Shown in pieces: positions 11,323 through 21,904 of a stretch of 64,000 nucleotides of DNA; the stretch's first letter is position 1; each line of letters begins with the position of its first letter. The stretch lies in NCBI GenBank assembly GCA_037951165.1, contig JBBDHG010000054.1, positions 1,048,501-1,112,500 on the forward strand. The letters are read 5' to 3'. Made by a program: the position numbers and the translations under genes. The notes under the pieces were generated by a model. The model was not told the DNA's origin, did not search any database, and saw nothing but the letters and a program-made list of their open reading frames with translations. Source of the stretch: Lophius americanus. Its lineage: Eukaryota; Chordata; Actinopteri; Lophiiformes; Lophiidae.

Positions 11323-11394
11323 TGAGCCAGCCAGGAGTCAAACCTGGAATCTTCTGACCATAGTAATATGCTATATCCATTGCGCCCCTGGCAC
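11323..11394 (-). tRNA. tRNA-Arg(ACG)-like pseudogene or SINE head
   Basis: On minus, GGCGCAATGGAT (D arm/A box), GGTCAGAAGATTCC (anticodon 3' arm into variable region) and AGGTTTGACTCCTGGCTGGC (T arm/acceptor) closely follow vertebrate tRNA-Arg-ACG over about 72 nt. Differences from the functional gene include an anticodon position reading ATG, a one-base loss in the anticodon arm, and several CG-to-TG/CA changes (GGTTCGACTCC to GGTTTGACTCC). It is therefore a decayed copy and not a working tRNA. No CCA or T-run terminator was identified. It could instead be the head of a tRNA-Arg-derived SINE. Confidence 0.65.
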
Positions 11395-11835
11395 AGATAT
11401 TAATAATGTACACATACTGTATACATGTACAAACACAAATATGGAATAGTCCTAAAGCCCGATGACAAGCTTGAAACTAGTGGACATGCAAACACCACCA
11501 TAGACATGGTAAGACATACAATACAGAGATAGACCTTGCCTGAAACTCTCGAAACCTTTCTGTGGTTTTTATTTAGTACAATAGTCCCTATTATGTGTGA
11601 TGCATCTAAACAGGGCAACACGATGGTTTGTGCAATACTCTCAATACCTCTATACTTCTATACTACTGCTCATGTTCAATGTTGTTTCTAAGAACAGTTA
11701 CTTTATTCATCTATTTTCTGTCATTGTTAATTGTGGAATACATTAGTGGCAGTGATTCCATTATAACCGCGTCTTTTCAAGGATATTATGGAATTATTCC
11801 TAACTAAACTTAGATTGCAGTAGGCTGCTTCTTTT
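11395..11835. other. Unassigned stretch
   Basis: Nothing recognisable was found. The short minus frame at 11400-11621 has no family motif. Confidence 0.45.
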
Positions 11836-11837
11836 CA

Positions 11838-12345
11838 ATGTTCTATTTTGGGGTCACTACAGCGGATCATCTGTTTTCACTTTCCCCTGTCCTCTCTATC
11901 TTCCTCTTTCACACCAACCAACAGCACATCCTCTTTCATCAAATTCCACTTTTCCTTCTACCAATATATCCACTATCCCCCCTTCTCATCTGTCCAAACG
12001 ATGTCAATGTGGCCTCTCTTGCTTTCTCTCCAAGATGTCAAACCTGCCCGTCACTTGGTATGTTCTCGTTTCTAATCCTGTCCATCCTCGTAACTCCCAA
12101 AGAAAATCTCAACATCAACATAACTTCTGCCACCTTTAGCTCTGCCTCCTGTGTTTTGGTAAATACCACCGTTTTTAAACTATACAACAGAGCTGCTCTC
12201 ACTACCACATTGAAAACCTTTCCCTTAACTCTTGCTGCTGCCACAGCAGCTCCCTGTCTCGCTGTCACAGATAACTCCTGACACACTTCTCTACCCACTC
12301 CATCCTGCTTGCACTCACTTATTTATCTGTTTTCCACAAAACACT
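11838..12345 (-). pseudogene. LINE reverse transcriptase C-terminal part and 3' end, RTE-like
   Basis: The minus frame carries LRFSLGVTRMDRIRNENI, preceded by KVFNVVVRAALLYSLKTVVF and TKTQEAELKVAEV. This is the hallmark C-terminal region of a very common fish LINE, whose usual form is VVRPAMLYG..., EAELEVAE and RFSLGVTR(M)DRIRNE. The 3' UTR hallmark GATCCGCTGTAGTGACCCC (minus, near 11855) is present. Relatives in this window are a 3' end at 32490-32640 (plus) and an RT core at 51735-52165 (minus). It is 5'-truncated and lacks the catalytic core. Clade assignment to RTE-like is from memory. Confidence 0.75.
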
Positions 12346-12356
12346 GACATGAATCT

Positions 12357-13060
12357 TATATTTGCATTACCTCCATCCATTTTCTTCTACTTATCCGAGG
12401 TTAGGTCGTGGTGAAAGCAGACTAAGAAGGGCATTCCCCAGCATTTCTGTCCAGCTTAACCTGGGGGTCCTCCATTCCTGGACCAGGTGAAATATATAAT
12501 CCCTCCAGCAAGATATGGGTGTACCCTAGAGTCTTTTCCCAGTTTTACAAGAAAAAAACTACAAAGGGACGGATCCTGGAGGCCTTCTAATAAATTGCCG
12601 AAAAAAAAAACGCAACATGCTCCTTCAACGCAAAGGAGTTCTACCCTGAGCTTCCTCCGGATGCCCAAGCAACCTTGAATTATCCCTTAAGACTGAGCCC
12701 AGACCCCCGACAAAGGAAATGTTATTTCAGCTGCTTTTATATTTGCCCTCATTCTTTCTGTCACTACCCAGAACACATGACCACAGGTCAGGGTTGGAAC
12801 GTAGATTGACTCGTTAAACTCTGACCTTTGCTTTTTACAACTCGGCTCTCTCTTCGAACCGATACATCCACCCACATTACTGCCGATGCAGTATCAAATC
12901 GCCTTTCCATCTCACGGTCCATTTTTCTATCACTAGTGAAAAATTTAATTAAGATCCTTGATCTCCTGCTTTGCATAACAGATGGACAACAGTCCGTTGT
13001 GCTTACACATTCATTACACATTAATCGCCACATTCACTCACCGGGTCACATGAGCAAATC
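12357..13060 (-). pseudogene. Rex3-like (RTE clade) LINE 3' fragment
   Basis: Read on minus, frames and frameshifted pieces give MDREMERRFDTASAVMW, SIYVPTLTCGHVFWVVTER and a degenerate RKLRVELLCVEGA. These match, in order, the Rex3 signatures DREMDRRIGAASAVMR, SIYVPTLTYGHELWVMTER and REELGVEPLLL. The 3' end (TCCATCCATTTTCTTCTACT on plus at about 12373) is the usual terminus of this family. Several frameshifts and stops make it a dead copy. It lies immediately upstream, on the same strand, of the RTE-like fragment at 11838-12345. Confidence 0.75.
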
Positions 13061-13064
13061 CGCA

Positions 13065-16000
13065 CCCTTACATTCAACTTTGCTACATACTGTGGGCGTG
13101 GTCTAGTTAATAACTTCAGTTTCTTACTCCGTGGATCCTTTTATATATGCTTCTCTCATTGAAACAATCATGTAGCCGACACAAGGATCACAGTTGTTAT
13201 ATTTGGATGCATACAAGTAAACAATATAATATGAGCTTTAACAAGTACAGACAATATATTAGGATAGAGGGATTGACTACTCTCCATTATAATATATGTT
13301 TACCAAAAATACTGTGGGTCCGAAAATTGTTGAAAATGAGAATCAGCTCATTTATGTTAGGGATATTGCATAGACCCAGCAGAATTTGGTGAGACAAACA
13401 CAAAAATCTGCACATACAATACACCACTATTCACCGATATCTGATTATTTTAATTCATTGTTTTTTTTCACGAATCGCTACTCCAGGAATAATTACACCA
13501 ATGCGACACAAAATGAATAACACAAAAGTAATGACAGATATGGAAGAACACTGAGCTCCTTAGCTCAAATGCTCTAAAAATGAGCAGGAAGTTCTTCAAA
13601 AGACTCTCATTTGAAAATCATTTTCAATCATGACAACATTTGTCAGCATTGCTTTGTTACTGTACCAGGCATCAGTGGGAGTACTGCAGATTGACGGAAT
13701 TAATACTTGTTTGTCATCAGACTGCACACGTGAACGGCTGAGACACCTAAGGGCAGCCATTCTCCTTAGCTGGTCAAGGATCAGGCTTTATTTCCTAACC
13801 TGTCAGCACAGACAAGTTAACAAGGGGATTTTTGGTGCTAGCATTTCACGTCGCTCACTCTCACTGACACTTCAAATCAAATAGAGGCTTGACATTGTGT
13901 CACTTCCAGAGATGCACCGCGCTTTCCACCTAGATGGTATGGTTACAGTTGGGAGGGAGATCATAGCTTTCTGACCGTTTGATTTCTCACAGGTATGTCA
14001 TATCTGGCAAACACGTTTCCAGCAAAAATGGCTTCTATTTTTGTTTCGATGAGATACTAACCTTAGAATTTAAATTAGTTTTTTAATCAGTCACTTTCTA
14101 TTCTATATTCCAAATTTGCTGTGGCTGGATTATGACTTGCTGACCTTGTTGCTAATATCCTCACCCATATACTGGCAGACATGCATTAGAATCCATGTCA
14201 GTGATTAAACTAATCAAAAGAGAAATGTTATATGAGAACATAAAATGTAGCCAGTCTGAACTTAAGTAAATAACCTGTCACCTCTTCTTTAAATAAATCC
14301 TCCTCTCTTTGTCCATATACCAGTAATAAATAGACAGAATCATCTCCTTTGGAAAGAGCCATAACTCTGCTTGAGGAGTCTTTCAGTTTATTAACTATAA
14401 GCATTCGTTTCAGATCCAACTGACTTAGTTTAAGTTTTAATTTCAATTTCATTTGGCTTGAGGATATTGCTGCTCTATTGGCCAGGTCACTCTCGGAAAG
14501 AGATTTCTATTCTTTATGAAACCTTAAATCTGGTAAAAAAAAAAATATATATATAAGATATATTTTTTATATAATATACAAAATATTATATTATAAGTAA
14601 TTGAAATTAATTGTCAGTCTTACTGGAATATGTGTAACATGAACAAGCTGTAGCAATGATACTAAGCACGTTGGACACTGTCTCCTGTTGCCTTTCATAA
14701 ACGGTGAGGGGTTGCAGATGCAGTCGTCTTATGGCAAGCTTTCTTATCAAGTTCATTTGGTAGATCAGAGATGGCCAGACATCCTCTTTCGTGGCATATA
14801 GCACCACAGAAACAGCATTCAAAATCATTTCATAATTGAGGGAGGACAAGCTGCTGAACCTCACTAAATTAGAGAAAACCATCTGGGATTGGGCAAATAT
14901 TAATTGAAGTTCAATTTAATTATTCAATTGATCACAGAGACCTGCTCAGTCACATTAGGACATACTTATTTAACTACAAACCAAAGGATAAATATGATGA
15001 ATTTTAATATAAAAAAGCTAGAAAGATTATTACATATGTCTCGCTGGATTGTTGTTCAGGACCAAGCTTGATGATGAAAGTTAGGAAATGATTAAGTGAG
15101 TATAATTTATGAGTGATTAAAATCTGACAACATTGTGTTTTCAGAAAATCTGACAACATTCTTTTGTCAGATTTTGGTATATTTTTGTTTCTCCTAACGG
15201 CTCAAAGGTGTGCAGTTCATTGTGTTGATCTTTTTTTTTTATCAGATAATAATTACACAAAAAACGTCAAAAAAAATACTTCTTAGGTTAATCAAATATA
15301 TCCCAAATATTATAGATGAGACTGAATGTTATGAAAATTTGAGTAAAGCTTGAAGAAAAATCAAAGAAAGTAAGAAAAAAGCTGAGAGAAAACAGAAGAG
15401 AAGACTAAAATACCGATATTTAATGTTGACAGACCAAGAACAAGGTGCTGATCCATCGTACAGACAAGAGTAAGAGAAAGAGTAGTGTAACACAAAAAGA
15501 AAAAGCAGTTTTATAACTCTGAGGTCAAAAGGGGTGTATTTCATGAGCCTTTAACGTCTCCAGACTTGACCATCTGTCTTCTTTGGTATCAAATTGACAA
15601 AAGTTCCTCTTTTGGAATAAATAAATTTGGTTTCGATTTAATAGACGTGCATGATTTCCTGGTTGACTTTCTTGGCTGCCCTGAAGCAATAACAGGAGAT
15701 TTTATTACCATAGGTTCTGATTCTGTGGATACAAACATGTAAATTAGAAGATTATGGATGTATTTGCTCTCATCGCATAACATTAGATTTCATTGAGGCG
15801 TATTGTTAATCTATTAAATGAATGCCGCTCCTAGGTTTACTAATGAACAAACACTGATAATATCTAAAATTAAAAGACCAAACCAAGTAATAGCGGAGTA
15901 AAGAAGAAGATGATGATTTACATATAGATGGATAATAGGCCTGTGAATAGGGGTGATCTTCACAGATTGTTTCAGAGACATAGACATCCCAATCCCCCAT

Positions 16001-16560
16001 GAAGGTGGATAAAGTAAAGTGTCTATGGTTGGTTACTGCCAAGTGTCCTTTTGAGGAGTTCTGAGTCCATCATGCCAAAAGAACTTAGATCCTGTGAAAA
16101 TGGCTTTTGGTCCTTTCTGTAAGGAGCTTTATGTCTTTTCAAAAATTATGAAATATAACGGTAAGAAGAAAGCCTTTTCAGACAAGACATCAGGTCATCA
16201 AATGGCCTCCTGAAACCTACTAAATGTGTATTAATTAATTACAGTTTACGATTATCATTCATCTGGACATTTGCAGCTTTTGACTTGATTCTGTAAACAA
16301 TTTAGGTGACGGCAATTTATTTTTGTCTGCTGCCACCAGTGTAAAAAGTTTGTTCTGATTATTAAACACCAGCTTTAGTTGCTCTCCACACAGCTCAGGT
16401 ACAAAGTGCTGCGAACACATACGAAAAAAGATAATTAAAAAAGTGTGTCAATAAACAAGGGAAGGCACTGTAAACACAGAAACATACTGAGTGAGATCCT
16501 CAATACAGACAAATGCTCTCACATAGATATAGATATATATACATACATACATAAGCCCTC
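13065..16560. other. Long unassigned AT-rich stretch
   Basis: No gene was recognised on either strand. The longest frames (13630-13884 plus, 14607-14882 minus, 15806-16042 minus) show no family motifs. One structured motif is at 15119-15175. AT-only runs lie at 14535-14600. Confidence 0.45.
15119..15175. repeat. Direct plus inverted 12-bp motif (hairpin)
   Basis: AAAATCTGACAA occurs at 15119-15130 and again at 15145-15156. It is then followed after a 7-base loop by its perfect complement TTGTCAGATTTT (15164-15175). The result is a 12-bp perfect stem with an extra direct copy of the left arm. Confidence 0.7.
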
Positions 16561-16566
16561 ATAGAG

Positions 16567-16599
16567 TACACACACACACACAAACACGCACACACACAA

Positions 16600-16667
<68 letters not shown>
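16567..16667. repeat. (CA)n microsatellite
   Basis: About 100 bases of CA repeat, with a few AAAC and CGC interruptions in the first half and a pure run in the second half. Confidence 0.95.
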
Positions 16668-16669
<2 letters not shown>

Positions 16670-16719
16670 TTGAGTTATAAAAAGGCTTGCCTCTAGAGGT
16701 GAGTTGTTAAAAGCCACAA

Positions 16720-16990
16720 GAGAGGTTAAGAAAATGGCTCCATGAAAGCTGGGAAAAATAAAATATTCACAACAGGGAACAGATAAGAGTTCAAAATATG
16801 AAGAACAGCTTTGGTTGGAGGGTTGAAAGAGAACAAGCAGGTCGTAAAAGTAACAGGGGCGAGGATGAGTAGCGTAATTAACAGTACTTGGAATTGAAGT
16901 TTAGATTTAATAGGGAGCCACAGAGGGATCCAAGTGTGAGAATGGTGACTGGTTCTGGTCAAAACCTAGTCTGACCCTGAATTTTGATCT
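16720..16990 (-). pseudogene. L2-like LINE C-terminal fragment
   Basis: The minus frame HHSHTWIPLWLPIKSKLQFQ corresponds to the HITPVL..LHWLPI..RI.FK motif that closes the RT ORF of fish L2-like LINEs. The same motif is seen much better preserved at 24310-24639 minus. The following residues align only loosely, so this is an old copy. Confidence 0.5.
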
Positions 16991-16994
16991 AAAT

Positions 16995-18645
16995 GCAAAC
17001 AATCTAGAAGGGATTGACGTAAGCATGATCCAAAGGACTAAAGTAATCTTTATAGTAGAAAATCAATTAAGAGATTCTAATGCTAGGTTATTTTTTAAGC
17101 TGTAGGAAACATGAGTGGCTTATTGACATGGTGATCAAAAGTAATGTAGCAATCAAAATAAGATTGAGATTGAGATCTGAGCAGGTCAACCAAATAGCTG
17201 ACAGAGAAGGAAAAGTTGCTCTTTTTAATTATAGGTATCTGTTTTATTTAGGTTGTAGGTGAAGGATGGACAGCAGAGAGGTGTATTGGAATATACAACA
17301 ACAGTATGATATATAATGAAAAAGGTTGAATAGATGACCCAGAGAAAGCAGGGAAAACAGGGTTGTACCTAACATCTAACCCTGTTGGACTAGACAGAGT
17401 AAGGGAGGACAGTAGGACAGATTATTACTTATATAAATACCTATTACTCAATATGAATGGAACCCGTACAAGCGAGGACATAGTTATACAATCTGTCAAG
17501 AGGAATGTTATAAATTATGCATCACAAGTTGACCAGAACGAGAATAGAGTGTATACTTTTGTCCACATGCATGAGGACCGAGGTTGGCGTTAGCTACCAG
17601 ATATGGGCAATTTTCATGTTGCCCACCCAATAGAAAGTTAAGGAAATGGTATTTTATTTTTTCAGCCTATGGGAAAATAGTACAGAGTATAACATTGCGA
17701 TTTCTATCTTTTGATTGGGTTAGGGTTGTTGGACACTTTAGGTAATTTTATTACGCATTAACTTCCTTCAGAAATTGCTCCTTAACTATTTTTTCAAAGC
17801 GTTTTGGATAAAAAGGGCACCTTGAAAATACGTCCGTAGTTCCCATTACTGAGTTGAGCTGAGAGTGGAGTTTCCTGAGAATTGTCTGAACGCTAGCAAT
17901 TGCAAAATATTTACGAACAGAATAGAATTGTGGGAAATGGTGGGAATGGAATGCAGGTTGGGCTGTAGAATAGGATAAGATTGTAGGAATTTCGGTGGAT
18001 CTATGTCACTCAGACTGCAATAAGGAAGGCTATAGAACCTATAGTAGTGGAAAGGGTTTGCAAAGACATTTGAGTAAATTCAGTCAGTAAGATGGGACTT
18101 GGGAAATGGGATGAGCAGGGAGACAGCAAGGGAGGAAGTAGAACTCAGACCATCAGTCTTTCCAACAAAAAATGATAATAAACTCTGACAGTCATTAGAA
18201 GATGAGGAAAGGAATATGAGGAGAAGGAGAAGGATTTACGAAGCGGTTAATAGTGCTAAACGGAAACCGAACCTTAAACGGTCTGGTTAAGTTTGAGTAA
18301 TAGCTAGTTCATGAAGAGGAAGTGGACTTAAGCCTGGATTTTTTCCAAGTACTATCAGGCCCCCTTTACTCCCTCTTTTGTTGTGTGATGGCATCATCGA
18401 CTCCAGGTGTTTTATTAATTCCTGGAGCTGTCGCGGAAAAGTGTGGGTTGAACATGTCAAGGGCAAAGGTACAGATGCCATTAAAACCAAATTACTTGAT
18501 TAATGTTATTAAAATGAGGAAGGTAGTCGTTGAGACCAGGAACGTAGCTGCAGCTGTTCATTAAAGATGTAGGAACAGATTGGGGGATTGTTGAGTTTCT
18601 CCATTCTGGTTTTTAAATGTCATCAAAAGTTTTTAATGACCTTTA
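16995..18645. other. Unassigned, probably old repeat debris
   Basis: Flanked by L2-like fragments of opposite orientation. No clear RT motif was read inside. The minus frame at 18287-18490 and the plus frame at 17363-17593 have no recognised motifs. Confidence 0.35.
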
Positions 18646-18655
18646 GTAACTACAG

Positions 18656-18880
18656 ATGGTGGTGATTCAGATTTCCGTGTTTATTCGCACTGCTGCGTTT
18701 CACACTGTGGATTATGACATTTTGATCTCCCGTCTCGAGAGTGTGTTGGCATCCATGGCAACAACTGAGAGATCCTTTTCCATCATCGTAGGTGACTTTT
18801 ATTCTCAGTCGCAAATTTTGACCTGTGGTTTTTTACAAGGTTCCATTTTGAGTCCAAACTGTTTTCTATGTACATGATAT
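18656..18880 (+). pseudogene. L2-like LINE RT core fragment
   Basis: The frame reads FHTVDYDILISRLES, then RSFSIIVGDF, then LTCGFLQGSILSPNCFLC. These are the degenerate forms of the RT motifs FDTVDH.IL..RL, RSF.V..G and CGVPQGSILGP.LF. The catalytic YADD region downstream is not seen. Deletions between the blocks (about 20 residues before RSFS) mark it as dead. Confidence 0.7.
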
Positions 18881-18889
18881 TAGAAATGG

Positions 18890-19130
18890 AGGTGTTATAA
18901 AAGACGAGCCACTACTGTGACAAGCGGTACTGATTTATCTTCTGATCTTTTTTTTATTGTTCAAACTGTTTAATGTTGTTTAAGGTATCCTGACTGTTAA
19001 GACTTGTATGCTTTAAAACATATTTAACAGTATCAGATGTTTAAATGCAACATTAAATTAACCCTACATCCCTTACTTTGTACACATTTTGAAAAATAAT
19101 TCAAATCGTAGGTCGCTATTGCTGTTTACT
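18890..19130. other. Unassigned spacer
   Basis: AT-rich, with nothing recognised. Confidence 0.4.
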
Positions 19131-19137
19131 TTGCGAT

Positions 19138-19158
19138 GCATTCTGGGAAGTGACGTCA
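19138..19158 (+). promoter_or_regulatory. Composite ZNF143-like and CRE site
   Basis: GCATTCTGGGAA (19138-19149) resembles the reverse form of the ZNF143/STAF promoter motif. It is followed at once by a perfect palindromic CRE, TGACGTCA (19151-19158). The pair lies 130 bases upstream of an ATG. Motif identity is seen in the sequence; promoter activity is inference. Confidence 0.4.
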
Positions 19159-19288
19159 AATGTTAGTACTGGCCCGTTTTCTGAATCGCTAATCTTATTT
19201 CAACAGTTGCAAAACTCAAACGTCCAGTTTTTTCAATTTGAAACATACTGCGACATAATCAAGGACAGCTTGGAAAACTTTAATCAAA

Positions 19289-19459
19289 ATGAGCAGAGAC
19301 AAGAAGACCATAAGAGACGTGATGACGCGAGAGTGGGACAGTGTGGTGTCTGTTCAGGAATTGTGTTGCTATGCCAACCATGAAGGAGAGTGTTTGTTGG
19401 AAAGCGTTTTGTCAGCAGCTGTTCAAGGCAAGCACATACATCATAACATCGTTGTATGA
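19289..19459 (+). CDS. Candidate 56-codon small ORF or first exon
   Basis: ATG at 19289 opens a frame beginning MSRDKKTIRDVMTREWDSVV and running 56 codons to TGA at 19457-19459. The composition is protein-like: charged N-terminus, then Cys-containing and Leu-rich parts (ELCCYANHEG, CLLESVLSAAV). A possible GC-type donor AAG/GCAAGC lies at 19427-19428, and an acceptor-like TTTCAG precedes ACAG near 19490. It may therefore be the first exon of a gene or retrocopy whose remainder was overwritten by the LINE downstream. I do not recognise the protein. Confidence 0.3.
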   Translation: MSRDKKTIRDVMTREWDSVVSVQELCCYANHEGECLLESVLSAAVQGKHIHHNIVV

Positions 19460-19539
19460 TATCCTCCCCGGTCATAGCCGTGTCCGATAGTATATACTTT
19501 CAGACAGTACAAAAAATGTTGTGTATGGAATCGGTGAAA

Positions 19540-21540
19540 AAAGGAGGTGTCAGACGGAGGCTCAGATGTCCGGGCTAACCTCATTCACCTGGAGTCGCAT
19601 GCAGCATGGCTTTCACCTGGATCTGGCTTACACCTGGAGGACTTGGACTCGGACTTAACCCCTTGCATTTTTTTGTTCTGGGGAGGCTTGACCGAGATAC
19701 TGACGTCAAGGGAAATCAGGGAATTTCTCCAAAAATGTGTTATTTTACATATACAATCTACAGTTCCTCCCTCCGGCTGCCCCTTGTCTCATGCTTGGTA
19801 CTTTAATTACGGTAACCTGAAATCAATGAGTAGTTTTAACCAGTATATTTCTTGCACTACTCGACTAGGAACGATGGACCTATGGTTCGGTCAGACGTGC
19901 AGACGTGAAGTCTTTAACTCTGCGCTCTTTACATCAGAACCACAACCACTGCCTTTCTTCTCCCAATCTTCAAACCACTCTTTAATAGATTTAGAGTTGC
20001 AGAGACGTGGAGATTCGGACTGAATGAGCTTTTGAGGACCTTAAAGGAGCCCTTGAGTGCACCGGCTGGAACGCTTTAAACAACTGCGCTGCTGACCTTG
20101 ATGAGAGGCTTGAGGTGGTATCCTCTTATATCCTATATTTAAAGCACTTAATCATGCTAAACAAGCGAAGGTGTTGAGTGAAGGTGTTTCCGAATAATAA
20201 ACCATGGTAATTAAAGCAGTGAAGGGGGCACTGCACAGGAAACAGTGCCCCATGGTTAACATGGTGCGGATGGTGTTGATGCAGAAGCCAAAACAGAGGC
20301 CTGATCTGAAATCAATAGATAAGAACAGCTTGATCACCTGGATGGTTTAATAAAAATGTATAGCTTCAAATGCATGGAACCATTTTTTTATTTATATATT
20401 TAATGGTAAAACAAAATATGATTTTACTAATGCGCGTAGTGATCTCTTTGTTATGTTGAGTGACTGTCCTCCCGCCTCTCAGCATACAATCACAGCCCAT
20501 TCTGTCAGAACCACCAGGCCTAACAAATTCCATAAAGTCTGTGTGACATCTTTTCTGTTCTTTTTAACTTTTCAGTTATTCAGCACAAGTTCTCAAAGCT
20601 GTGGAAAGAATATATAGTTGTGCCCCTGGCTAAAACTAAATTCCCCAAAGAGCTGAATGACCTCAGGCCTGTGGTTCTGGCATCTTAGCGATGAAGACTT
20701 TCGAACAATTAGTCAAAAAAAACCCAACACATAATGTTCAGGGCCTGCTCGACGTGATTAAATTTGCATAAAGTGGATGATGCTTCTATCACTCTATATC
20801 AATATTTATAAAAGCATCTCCAGGGTACAAAAACTCGCAAAAGTCTTTTATTTGAAGATTTTTCTTCAATTTTTCTTCATCTTTTGAGAAAACCCAACAA
20901 CACTGTTTAGTCAGTAAATTATTGGACACTTTTGAACTTCTAGTATAGTTAAATGGATTCTAGAATTTTTATTTGGAGGCCCAAAGGAGTCAGGGCTAAG
21001 AGTGACCTATCCCAGAGGCAGCTGTCAATCTCAGGGTCTCCCCAGGAGGGTTGTCCTATCCCTATTTTGTATATTTAATATACAAACGACTAAAGGAGTA
21101 ACCAAAAATACATGCCCCCAGCCTGAAGTATGTGGATGATTGGGTTTTAATCGGTCTGCTCCAGTACGGACATGTTTATCATGGGCCAGCTGTGGAGGAC
21201 TTTGTGTCGTGGTAGACAAGATGATGGTTTTATTTTACAAAACTTTCATTGAGTTCACTTTTACTTATTGTTTTATATCTTTGTATTGTAGCCTTTTAGT
21301 GCAAAACAAAAAAACATCTGCCCAATTTTGTTAAAACAGCCAGTAAAGTAGTTTGCACCCAGCAGGTTTCTCTGGCTGGTCTTTATCACAGACCAAAAAG
21401 AAAGCACAGTTTATCTGGGCCAACTCCAACCATCCGTACTTATGGAGGGAGATACTGGCTTTCCATGGTAAAGGGCAAGGTTTGAATTCTTATAGAGTAA
21501 GTGCAATTAATGAACTTAATCTGCTCTAACCCTGACTGCA
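19540..21540 (+). pseudogene. Rex1/Babar-like LINE, degenerate
   Basis: Shifted frames give pieces in the expected order. A linker block near 20030-20210 is equivalent to LKGALECTGWNAL and PNNKPW. An RT entry block KEYIVVPLAKTKFPKELNDL followed by RPVVLAS lies near 20607-20690. A YVDDW-like stretch near 21128 stands where Y.DD is expected, and a late block ASKVVCTQQVSLAGLYHR is near 21335. Many stops and frameshifts, plus lost motifs between blocks, show a dead copy. The limits are approximate. The 5' part (19540-20030) is assigned mainly by position, and the 158-codon frame there has no motif of its own. Confidence 0.55.
20225..20251. repeat. Perfect 9-bp hairpin
   Basis: GGGGCACTG (20225-20233), a 9-base loop and CAGTGCCCC (20243-20251). 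It lies inside the Rex1-like remnant and may be incidental. Confidence 0.5.
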
Positions 21541-21544
21541 CAGC

Positions 21545-21903
21545 TCACCAAATACGATTTGAATCGTGGAGATCTATCTAAAGTTCTCACTAGGGAGAGC
21601 TTTTTTCCAAAAAGTTTTCGGCTTATACATTTTTAAACATTGTTCTCATTTGTTCCAAATTTGGTGCAAATAATTAGATTTGAGGAAATCTACCTGGTAT
21701 ACTCAAAAACACTGTATTCCAGTAATTCCTCAAAAGCTTTCGTGGATAATTTTCAAACTTCATACCTACATAGAGGAGCATTTTTAGTCTTTTACCAAAA
21801 TACTGTGGAAATAACTTCACATTTAATTTGAGGGGTTCAAATCAACGGGAATTGAGTGTACATTGAATGGGATTGGGAAGTTTTCAGGGATATACCCTTT
21901 GGG
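21545..21903 (+). mobile_element. R1 repeat copy 3, truncated at its 3' end
   Basis: It starts within the module at GGAGATCTATCT (21569-21580) and CTAGGGAGAGCTTTTTTCC. It then runs through a second module (CCAAATTTGGTGCAAATAAT, GAGGAAATCTACCTGGTAT) and the late block ACATTGAATGGGATTGGG, TTTTCAGGGATATACCC. The terminal hairpin and CTAG are missing. The 5' head is absent too. Confidence 0.6.
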
Positions 21904-21904
21904 G

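Noticed and set aside
11838..12281. 147-codon plus frame
   Set aside because: It is the antisense shadow of the minus-strand LINE reverse transcriptase fragment.
19547..20023. 158-codon plus frame as an independent gene
   Set aside because: It overlaps the 5' part of the Rex1-like LINE remnant and shows no motif of its own.
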